Origin: an uncultured Alistipes sp.
Lineage (GTDB): Bacteria > Bacteroidota > Bacteroidia > Bacteroidales > Rikenellaceae
Reading direction: 5' to 3'
Length of the DNA stretch: 18,450 bases
Assembly (NCBI GenBank): GCA_949840605.1
Contig: CATKXN010000046.1
Span: 1 to 18,450, forward strand
Below are positions 6,552-12,519 of this stretch, piece after piece. Made by a program: the position numbers and the translations under genes. A model generated the notes under the pieces. It saw nothing but the letters and a program-made list of their open reading frames with translations, was not told the DNA's origin and searched no databases. Position 1 is the stretch's first letter; each line of letters opens with the position of its first letter.

Positions 6552-7775
6552 TTACGCTTCGATGCGCGAATCCTTCAGGCCGAGGAAGTAGAGGATGCCG
6601 TCCAGCCCGATCGTCGAGATCGACTGCCGGGCCGTGGCCTTCACCTTGGGTTTGGCGTGGAAGGCGATGCCCAGACCTGCGAGGTTGAGCATCGGCAGAT
6701 CGTTGGCGCCGTCGCCGACAGCCACCGACTGTGCGATGTTGATCTCCTCGAACTGGCACAGCAGCCGCAGCAGTTCGGCCTTGCGGCGTCCGTCGACCAC
6801 CTCGCCGACGTAACGGCCCGTGAGGCGCCCGTTCTCGATCTCCAGTTCGTTGGCGTAGACGTAGTCGAAGCCGTATTTCTGGCGCAGGTAGTTGCCGAAA
6901 TAGGTGAATCCGCCGGAGAGAATCGCCGTCTTATAGCCCACACGCTTGAGAATGGTCATCATGCGCTCCAGCCCTTCGGTGATGGGCAGGTTGCGGGCTA
7001 TCTCGTCCATCACCGCGACGTCGAGCCCCTTGAGCAGGGCCACGCGCCGTGAGAAACTCTCGCGGAAGTCGATCTCGCCGCGCATGGCGCTGGCGGTGAT
7101 CGCGCGCACTTCGTCGCCCACGCCGGCCCGTTCGGCCAGTTCGTCGATCACCTCGGTCTCGATCAGCGTCGAATCCATGTCGAAGCAGATCAGACGGCGG
7201 CTGCGGCGGTAGATGTCGTCCTTCTGGAACGAGACGTCGAGGCCGATGTCCGAGAGGTTCATGAATCCCGCCTGCATGGTGCTGCGCTCCTCGTCGGTGA
7301 GCGATCCGCGCACCGAGAGTTCGATGCACGATTTGGCCGCGCGGTCGTCCTCGCAGAGGGGCATGCGGCCAGTGAGGCGCTTGATGGCGTCGATGTTGAG
7401 CCCGTGTTCGGCCACCACCTTCGTCACCTCGGCGATGTGGCGCGCCGTGACGGTGCGGCCCAGCAGCGTGATGATGTAGCGGTTCTTGCCCTGGCGGCCC
7501 ACCCAGTCGTCGTAACGCTCTTCGGTGATGGGCGTGAAGCGGATCATGACGCCCAGTTCCGAGGCCTTGAAAAGCAGCTCTTTCATGATGCTTCCCGACT
7601 TGTCGGAGGTGGTCTTGATCAGGATGCCCAGCGTCAGCGACTGGTGGATGTTGGCCTGGCCGATGTCGAGGATGAAGGCGTCGTAGCGCGCGAGAATCTC
7701 GGTGAGCGACGAGGTCATGCCCGGCTTGTCCTCGCCCGAAATATTTATCTGAATAATCTCAACGTTGTTCTGCAT
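6552..7775 (-). CDS. serB: Phosphoserine phosphatase with N-terminal ACT domains
   Basis: Dephosphorylates O-phosphoserine, the last step of serine synthesis; cytosolic. It has 407 residues from ATG 7775; a TTG three codons upstream is rejected. Seen: two ACT-like repeats at about 4-85 and 98-185 (IQINISGEDKPGMTSSLTEI; RYIITLLGRTVTARHIAEVT), probably amino-acid-sensing. The HAD domain follows: motif I DMDSTLIE with nucleophile Asp199 and Asp201, RxRVALLKGL-type cap (here RRVALLKGL), motif II SGGFTYFG (Ser287), and motif IV VGDGANDLPML (354-362). Length fits the long SerB type of Bacteroidota and actinobacteria. It is transcribed away from the mscS-type gene across a 111-base gap. The gap to the DUF5689 pair is 166 bases, so co-transcription with it is uncertain. 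Confidence 0.95.
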   Translation of the reverse strand: MQNNVEIIQINISGEDKPGMTSSLTEILARYDAFILDIGQANIHQSLTLGILIKTTSDKSGSIMKELLFKASELGVMIRFTPITEERYDDWVGRQGKNRYIITLLGRTVTARHIAEVTKVVAEHGLNIDAIKRLTGRMPLCEDDRAAKSCIELSVRGSLTDEERSTMQAGFMNLSDIGLDVSFQKDDIYRRSRRLICFDMDSTLIETEVIDELAERAGVGDEVRAITASAMRGEIDFRESFSRRVALLKGLDVAVMDEIARNLPITEGLERMMTILKRVGYKTAILSGGFTYFGNYLRQKYGFDYVYANELEIENGRLTGRYVGEVVDGRRKAELLRLLCQFEEINIAQSVAVGDGANDLPMLNLAGLGIAFHAKPKVKATARQSISTIGLDGILYFLGLKDSRIEA

Positions 7776-7823
7776 GGGTATCAATGTATGGTGTTTTCTG
7801 TCGCATTATGCAAAATCCGTAGA

Positions 7824-7831
7824 CAAAGTTA
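7824..7831 (-). promoter_or_regulatory. Possible -7 box for serB
   Basis: On the minus strand TAACTTTG (7831 to 7824) matches the Bacteroidota -7 consensus TAnnTTTG, 48 bases before the serB ATG. No TTTG-like -33 element is seen at the expected distance, so the call is weak. Confidence 0.35.
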
Positions 7832-7853
7832 ATAAAGTTCTCCTTTTTTTGGC

Positions 7854-7861
7854 TATTTTTG
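7854..7861 (+). promoter_or_regulatory. Possible -7 box for the mscS-type operon
   Basis: TATTTTTG at 7854-7861 matches TAnnTTTG and lies 25 bases before the ATG at 7887. A clear -33 TTTG is missing 19-21 bases upstream. The leader between the box and the start is A-rich, which is typical of Bacteroidota translation starts. Confidence 0.4.
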
Positions 7862-7886
7862 CGCGAAAACAAAAATAAACGGAACT

Positions 7887-8798
7887 ATGTGGACATTTTT
7901 AGCTGCTGAAAACCCGGCGCCACTGATGGTGCCCGACAGTGTGCAGAAGGCCCATTTCGCGGAGGCGGTCGAGAAGCTCGCCAATATCGATTTCCATGCC
8001 CTGATGCAGTCGCTGCTGTCGGAGTCGGTCTGGATACTGATAAAGATCGCCATCGCGCTGGCCATCTATTTCATCGGCCGGTGGGTCGTGCGACGCATTC
8101 TGAAACTCGTAGACGTCGCCATGCAGCACCGCAACGTCGACATCTCGCTGCGGTCGTTCACGCGCAATACGATCAGCACGGTGTTCACGCTCCTGCTGGT
8201 GCTGATCGTCGTTTCGACGCTGGGCGTCAACGTCACGTCGCTCATCGCCGTCGCTTCGGCCGCGACCCTGGCCATCGGTATGGCCCTGAGCGGTACGGCG
8301 CAGAACTTCGCCGGCGGGGTGATGATCCTGCTGATGAAACCCTACCGCGTCGGCGACTATATCTCGGCCCAGGGACAGTCGGGCACCGTGCGCGACATCA
8401 AGCTCTTCTCGACGGTGATCACCACGGCCGACAACCAGACGATCTACATTCCCAACAACTCGATCGCCACGGCCATCATCGACAACTATTCGACGGCCGA
8501 TCTGCGCCGTGTGGACTGGACCGTGAGCATCTCCTACGGCGATGACGTGGATGCGGCCCGCAAAGCCGTGCTGGCGATGCTGGCAGCCGATTCCCGTATT
8601 CTGAAAGACCCCGCGCCGGTGGTGTGGGTCGCTGCGCTGGCCGACAGCTCGGTGAACCTCACGATCCGCGCATGGGTGAAGAACGGCGATTACTGGAATG
8701 TCTTTTTCGAGCATAACGAGGAGTTTTACAAGGAGCTGCCCAAGCACGGCCTCAGCTTCCCGTTCCCGCAGATGGACGTACACGTGAAAAAGGAGTAG
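7887..8798 (+). CDS. Small-conductance mechanosensitive channel, MscS family
   Basis: An inner-membrane channel that opens on membrane tension and releases solutes during hypo-osmotic shock. It has 303 residues, similar to E. coli MscS (286). Seen: TM1 about 49-68 (WILIKIAIALAIYFIG), TM2 about 96-115 (TISTVFTLLLVLIVVSTLGV), and pore helix TM3 about 117-150 with the small-residue packing pattern AVASAATLAIGMALSGTAQN and GGVMILLMKPYRVGDYI. The cytosolic beta domain follows (TVRDIKLFSTVITTADNQ, IYIPNNSI), then an alpha/beta C-terminus ending FPFPQMDVHV. A 4-base gap links it to the lipoprotein gene downstream; DUF5606 and mgsA follow on the same strand. Confidence 0.95.
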   Translation: MWTFLAAENPAPLMVPDSVQKAHFAEAVEKLANIDFHALMQSLLSESVWILIKIAIALAIYFIGRWVVRRILKLVDVAMQHRNVDISLRSFTRNTISTVFTLLLVLIVVSTLGVNVTSLIAVASAATLAIGMALSGTAQNFAGGVMILLMKPYRVGDYISAQGQSGTVRDIKLFSTVITTADNQTIYIPNNSIATAIIDNYSTADLRRVDWTVSISYGDDVDAARKAVLAMLAADSRILKDPAPVVWVAALADSSVNLTIRAWVKNGDYWNVFFEHNEEFYKELPKHGLSFPFPQMDVHVKKE

Positions 8799-8802
8799 GC
8801 TG

Positions 8803-9177
8803 ATGAAACGGACGCTGTTCGCCGCTGTTGCAGCGCTGTGCCTCGCGGCCTGCAATTCCGACTCCGGGCCGGAGAGGACGACTCCTGCGGAGTTCGGCGA
8901 AGTGACGTTTTCCCCGGCCGAGGTCACGTCCGATACGGAGGTCGCGGTAAAGGCGTCCATAACGAGCGAATACGGATTCCGCCGCGTGGACATCGTCTAT
9001 TTCCTCGACGACGACGAATCCTACGTGCTGTTCGCGTCGCTGATGCGTTCGTTCGAAGCCGAAACCAAGGCGCTGACCTACAGAGGGATCATTCCGCGGC
9101 AGAAGGCGGGCCGGAAAGTGACTTTCCGGGTCCGTGCCATCACGACTTACGACGTGGTCACATACTCCGATCCCTAA
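8803..9177 (+). CDS. Small predicted lipoprotein, possibly truncated by a stop codon
   Basis: A 124-residue predicted lipoprotein. MKRTLFAAVAALCLAAC is a signal peptide with lipobox LAAC and Cys17. The mature part is beta-rich: VTFSPAEVTSDTEVAVKASI and YGFRRVDIVYFLDDDESYVLF look like one immunoglobulin-like or FN3-like domain, ending KVTFRVRAITTYDVVTYSDP. I do not recognise a named family. It starts 4 bases after the MscS-family gene, so translational coupling is likely. The frame stays open for another 20 codons after the TAA at 9175-9177, with a sensible protein-like tail, so the stop may be a late nonsense mutation, a sequencing error or a read-through site. Confidence 0.75.
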   Translation: MKRTLFAAVAALCLAACNSDSGPERTTPAEFGEVTFSPAEVTSDTEVAVKASITSEYGFRRVDIVYFLDDDESYVLFASLMRSFEAETKALTYRGIIPRQKAGRKVTFRVRAITTYDVVTYSDP

Positions 9178-9240
9178 TCGTATACGATTCCCGGCGAAGA
9201 GGAGGATGAAAAACCCGAACAACCCGAACAACCCAATTAA
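9178..9240 (+). other. In-frame coding-like tail after the lipoprotein stop
   Basis: Directly after the TAA at 9175-9177 the same frame reads SYTIPGEEEDEKPEQPEQPN and then ends with TAA at 9238-9240. The tail has an acidic Pro/Glu/Gln linker with a repeated PEQ unit, typical of lipoprotein or surface-protein termini. If the stop were a sense codon such as CAA, the protein would have 145 residues and the gap to the next gene would shrink from 86 to 23 bases, in line with the tight spacing of this operon. Confidence 0.5.
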
Positions 9241-9263
9241 CAACAAGTAATAACGCAATTATT

Positions 9264-9674
9264 ATGGAACTGAAAGAGATTCTGGCCATCTCGGGCCAGC
9301 CCGGACTTTATAAATACGTCGCGCAGTCGAAGAACGGCGTGATCGTCGAGTCGCTGCTCGACGGACGCCGCATGAACGCCGCGGCGAATGCCAAGGTGAG
9401 CGCCCTGACGGAGATTTCGATGTTCACCGAGGGCGACGACATCGCGCTGGCCGACGTCTTCACCCGGATTTACGCCCACACCGGGGGCAAGGAGGCTATC
9501 AGTCACAAGGAGGCTCCCGAGAAGCTGAAGGCCGCGTTTGCCGAGGTGCTTCCCGAGTACGACCGCGACCGGGTGCACGTTTCGGACATGAAGAAGTGCT
9601 TCGCATGGTACAACACGCTCGTGCAGGCCGGATTCACGGAGTTCAAACTCCCCGCAGAAGAAGAGACGAAATAA
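9264..9674 (+). CDS. DUF5606 family protein
   Basis: A 136-residue soluble protein without a signal peptide or membrane segment. The N-terminus, MELKEILAISGQPGLYKYVA followed by VIVESLLDGRRM and VSALTEISMFTEGDDIAL, fits the Bacteroidota family DUF5606 as I remember it. The C-terminal half is helical and charged, with HVSDMKKCFAWYNTLVQAGF. Its function is not known. It sits 18 bases before mgsA and downstream of the mscS-type and lipoprotein genes, so it is probably co-expressed with them. Housekeeping rather than accessory character is inferred from its codon use, which is like that of the neighbours. Confidence 0.8.
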   Translation: MELKEILAISGQPGLYKYVAQSKNGVIVESLLDGRRMNAAANAKVSALTEISMFTEGDDIALADVFTRIYAHTGGKEAISHKEAPEKLKAAFAEVLPEYDRDRVHVSDMKKCFAWYNTLVQAGFTEFKLPAEEETK

Positions 9675-9692
9675 CCCCGAGGCACCGGAATC

Positions 9693-10178
9693 ATGGAAAA
9701 GAAGACGAAAGTGCTGGCCCTGGTGGCCCACGACAATATGAAGCGCGACCTGGCGGAGTGGGTCGACTGGAACAGCCGCAAACTGAGCTGTCACCATTTG
9801 GTGTGCACGGGAACGACCGGCAAGATGGTCGAGAAGACGCTGCGCGACCACAAGGAAGAGCACGAGAACGACGGGCCGAAGCCCGAATTGCGGATCACGC
9901 TGTTGAAATCGGGTCCGCTGGGCGGCGACCAGCAGCTGGGATCGATGATCGCCGACGGCAAGATCAACGCGCTGATCTTCTTCTGGGACCCGATGTCGGC
10001 CCAGCCGCACGACGTCGATGTGAAGGCGCTGCTGCGCCTGGCGACGCTCTACAACGTTCCGACGGCCATCAACCGTTCCACGGCGGACTTCCTGATCTCC
10101 TCGCCGCTCTACGAGGACGACGACTACGAACCCGTCGTGAAGGATTACAAAGCCTACGTCGAGCGGGTGCTGAAATAG
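9693..10178 (+). CDS. mgsA: Methylglyoxal synthase
   Basis: Converts dihydroxyacetone phosphate to methylglyoxal and phosphate, a cytosolic glycolytic bypass used when phosphate is short or sugar phosphates accumulate. The protein has 161 residues (E. coli 152). Seen: LALVAHDNMKRDL at the N-terminus, the phosphate-binding CTGTTGKMVEKTL, SGPLGGDQQLGSMI with the catalytic Asp, and FFWDPMSAQPHDVDVKALLR with catalytic His and Asp, followed by NVPTAINRSTADFLISSPL. All key elements of the family are intact. It is the last gene of the four-gene plus-strand unit and is followed by a strong terminator. Confidence 0.96.
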   Translation: MEKKTKVLALVAHDNMKRDLAEWVDWNSRKLSCHHLVCTGTTGKMVEKTLRDHKEEHENDGPKPELRITLLKSGPLGGDQQLGSMIADGKINALIFFWDPMSAQPHDVDVKALLRLATLYNVPTAINRSTADFLISSPLYEDDDYEPVVKDYKAYVERVLK

Positions 10179-10195
10179 TGGATATTTATTACATG

Positions 10196-10225
10196 AAAAA
10201 TCCGGAACTGCGGTTCCGGATTTTT
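10196..10225. terminator. Bidirectional terminator between mgsA and the phosphoesterase
   Basis: A perfect stem: AAAAATCCGGAAC at 10196-10208 pairs with GTTCCGGATTTTT at 10213-10225 around a TGCG loop. With T-runs on the 3' side of both strands it serves mgsA (stop at 10178) on plus and the phosphoesterase gene (stop at 10231) on minus. Confidence 0.92.
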
Positions 10226-10230
10226 TGTAT

Positions 10231-11739
10231 TTAAGGAGCGAGTATCACGCGGCTGTCCGTCAGCTTCACTGCTCCGTCCGCAGTCGTGTCGCGGGCTTCG
10301 AGATACATTCGGTGGGGGCCCGGCGGCGTACCTTCGGGTAGCTGCCCCGTCCAGATATGCGGCGAGGGATTATTACGGTGGGGTGAACGGCGTGCGTATT
10401 TCGATTGCAGGTACCCCTGCCGGTTGCGCAGTCGCGACCGCAGGACCGCAGGTGCAGGCATGGCCGTATGTGTCAGCGTCTGCCATGCGCCGTCGTCGAT
10501 TCGCATCCGAAGCTGCGTTTCCGGGCCTCCGGCGAAGAGGTTTACCACGACGCTCCCTATCGGCAGGGACGCCAGTTCCTCGATCTCCCGATCCTGCGGA
10601 TTGCCGTTGGCTATCCATACTTCGGCTTGATATGCTTCGTCGAGACCTATGCCTTTGAACAGGAACGTGTATTTCGCCTTGTCGAAGTCGATGCGGAAAT
10701 AGTTGCGCGGGCTTCCGCAGGGCTGCAGCGAACGCGGAACCAGGTCCAAATTCTGCTCTCCGGTCCAGAGCAGCCCGCAGACTGCTCCGGCAACTAACTC
10801 CTGTATGTTTTCCGCCAATCGCTTCCGGAAGACTGAATGGGTGTGACCCGAAAGCATCAGGCAACGGCGTCCGTTGAGCAGTGCAAGCACCTCGTCCTTG
10901 TTTTTGACGGCTGTCATCGGAATATGCTGCGCCATGACCACGAGCTTCTCCCGTGGCACCCGCAGCAGATCGTTGCGCAGGAATCGTAACTGCTTTTCGG
11001 TCAGCTTGCCGACATAGCTGCGGCGTCCCTCCGTGAAGACGTTGTTGAAGACGATGAAATGGATCGGTCCATAGTCGAAGGCATAGGTGTCGGCACCGAA
11101 AGCCGTGTTATAGCGGGTGACTGTCCGGACGCTGTCCATATCCCGGTCGTGGTTGCCCGGAAGCGTCCACGAAGGCATCGGGAGCTTGTCGGCCAGCTCT
11201 CCGAAAAGCGGAAACAATGCGCAATCGTCGTTTACCAGGTCGCCCAGAAAGAGCGAGAAGGCTATGTCATGGCGGTCCGATAATTCCGAGAAAAAGGTGC
11301 GTGCGGCATATCCCGCTTCGGTTGTGTCGCCGAACTGCACGTCGCCCACGGCGGCGATGCTGAAACGGTCGGGTTGCCGGCGGCGGACCAGTCCGAAATC
11401 TGTGCCAACGTCTGCCGTGCTGTCGGAGTAGTATCGGAAGCGGGTGTTTGCGATTCCTCCGTCCGGAAACTCGTATCCGGACGGAAGAATCGGGAAAACG
11501 CTCGCGTGCTCCTTTGCTGGCAGCACGTAGCGACCTTTCCGGTCGGTGACGACGACTGTATCCCCGTCGGATACGGGAAAGCCTTTCAGGGCAGGTTCGC
11601 CTTTGTCCCGGATGCCGTTGCCGTTGCGGTCGAGAAAGAGCGTTCCCGAACGCATGGGCTGTGCGACGGCCTGCGGCGGCGTTGCGATCATCCCTTGTGC
11701 CAGAAACGCCAGCGTCAGAAAGATGGAAATCGGTTTCAT
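10231..11739 (-). CDS. Secreted calcineurin-like metallophosphoesterase
   Basis: A predicted exported di-metal phosphoesterase of 502 residues. ATG 11739 is chosen because it begins the signal peptide MKPISIFLTLAFLAQG..., with a likely cleavage after AVA (residues 24-26) and no lipobox; the frame extends to 11796 without signal-like sequence. Domains: an N-terminal beta-sandwich (about 30-118) with a Ca-binding-like DRNGNGIRDKGE (37-48), a calcineurin-type catalytic core with GDVQFGD (132-138), GDLVND (166-171), GNHDRD (195-200), QH (271-272) and GHTH (298-301), and a C-terminal beta domain (about 345-500) of the kind that accompanies these enzymes in Bacteroidota. The first motif has Gln where many family members have His (GDxH), so metal site 1 may differ. 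The substrate is unknown. A hairpin separates it from the ACP-like gene upstream, so it may be expressed less than the susC operon. Confidence 0.88.
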   Translation of the reverse strand: MKPISIFLTLAFLAQGMIATPPQAVAQPMRSGTLFLDRNGNGIRDKGEPALKGFPVSDGDTVVVTDRKGRYVLPAKEHASVFPILPSGYEFPDGGIANTRFRYYSDSTADVGTDFGLVRRRQPDRFSIAAVGDVQFGDTTEAGYAARTFFSELSDRHDIAFSLFLGDLVNDDCALFPLFGELADKLPMPSWTLPGNHDRDMDSVRTVTRYNTAFGADTYAFDYGPIHFIVFNNVFTEGRRSYVGKLTEKQLRFLRNDLLRVPREKLVVMAQHIPMTAVKNKDEVLALLNGRRCLMLSGHTHSVFRKRLAENIQELVAGAVCGLLWTGEQNLDLVPRSLQPCGSPRNYFRIDFDKAKYTFLFKGIGLDEAYQAEVWIANGNPQDREIEELASLPIGSVVVNLFAGGPETQLRMRIDDGAWQTLTHTAMPAPAVLRSRLRNRQGYLQSKYARRSPHRNNPSPHIWTGQLPEGTPPGPHRMYLEARDTTADGAVKLTDSRVILAP

Positions 11740-11770
11740 AGGTAAAATTGTCGATCGGATATTCGGGTAA

Positions 11771-11800
11771 AATAATGCGAGCCTTGCGGCCCGCATTATT
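11771..11800 (-). terminator. Hairpin between the ACP-like gene and the phosphoesterase gene
   Basis: AATAATGCG (11771-11779) pairs with CGCATTATT (11792-11800); after one A-C mismatch the inner GCC/GGC (11781-11783, 11788-11790) continues the stem around a TTGC loop. On the minus strand it is followed by TTTTACCC, a short U-tract. It fits a modest terminator or attenuator at the end of the susC-to-ACP transcript, 32 bases before the phosphoesterase ATG. I see no TAnnTTTG box after it, so the phosphoesterase may depend on read-through. Confidence 0.55.
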
Positions 11801-11828
11801 CGAGTGCAATTTTATTACACGATCCGGA

Positions 11829-12479
11829 TCAGCGATGTCGGAGATATAATATATAGTCCTCGACGATTTTTATTCGTTCGATATATTCACTGGGTATTTC
11901 AATAGCAAATTCTTCTTCAATGGCCATGGCCGTTTCAAAAACATCCAGACTGTCCATGCCTAAATCCCTTTTGAGATCGGAATGAAGATAAATCTGACTG
12001 ATGGAAATATTTAACTGTTCGCTGATAATTCTCTGAACTTTCGAGAAAATAATATCCGGGTTGTTGTAGGAACCATTAAAATGGTTTTTTACATAGTTGA
12101 CCAGATCCCCAAAGGTTTCGATATTTTCTTGTTCAACCCATGGTATGTTCACCGCGAGCCGAAAGTTAACCTCCGAAAAAATCTGTACCATATCCTTCTC
12201 ATCGGCCAGCAAATCCCAAGATAATTTTGCCTCGCCTGAGATTGCATCATAGTCGGTATTAAGGACATAATTTATAATAACGACAAGCTCTTCTTCGGGG
12301 AAAAATACTACAGTCCGGGGCATATCTGCAGACTGTGCCATTACGACAGTCTGCTCCTGCCCATCTTTTAAAGCGGGTTCGTCCGAATTGTCCTGTGTCT
12401 GGCACGACATCATCGAGATCGTCGCCGCAAAAGCAAGGGTCATTGCATAGGCCCTTGCTGTGTGAATCGTCTTTTTCAT
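11829..12479 (-). CDS. Predicted lipoprotein with two tandem acyl-carrier-protein-like domains
   Basis: A 216-residue protein. The N-terminus has basic residues, a hydrophobic core (AMTLAFAATISMM) and Cys26 after ISMMS, so a lipidated, exported protein is predicted; the -3 residue Met is atypical for a lipobox. A disordered linker (27-54) follows. Domain 1 (about 55-134) has the ACP helix pattern but DEK at 93-95 in place of DSL. Domain 2 (141-216) is a clear ACP: VQRIISEQLNIS, then DLKRDLGMDSLDVFE and AIEEEFAIEIP, with Ser177 in the phosphopantetheine motif. It lies 40 bases after the propeller lipoprotein gene and is probably the last gene of the susCD operon. Its GC content (33-50% in lines I counted) is far below that of the core genes. 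If an internal Met (47 or 53) were the start, the protein would be cytosolic, but then the signal-like segment would be unexplained. The ACP fold is sure; the cell location and prosthetic group are inference. Confidence 0.85.
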   Translation of the reverse strand: MKKTIHTARAYAMTLAFAATISMMSCQTQDNSDEPALKDGQEQTVVMAQSADMPRTVVFFPEEELVVIINYVLNTDYDAISGEAKLSWDLLADEKDMVQIFSEVNFRLAVNIPWVEQENIETFGDLVNYVKNHFNGSYNNPDIIFSKVQRIISEQLNISISQIYLHSDLKRDLGMDSLDVFETAMAIEEEFAIEIPSEYIERIKIVEDYILYLRHR

Positions 12480-12519
12480 GGATTGGTCATTAGGATTGGT
12501 GCTGACGCTTGATTCTAAA

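Noticed and set aside
7899..8993. A 364-codon minus-strand frame opposite the MscS-type gene.
   Set aside because: His/Arg/Asp-rich shadow composition; the plus strand encodes an intact channel.
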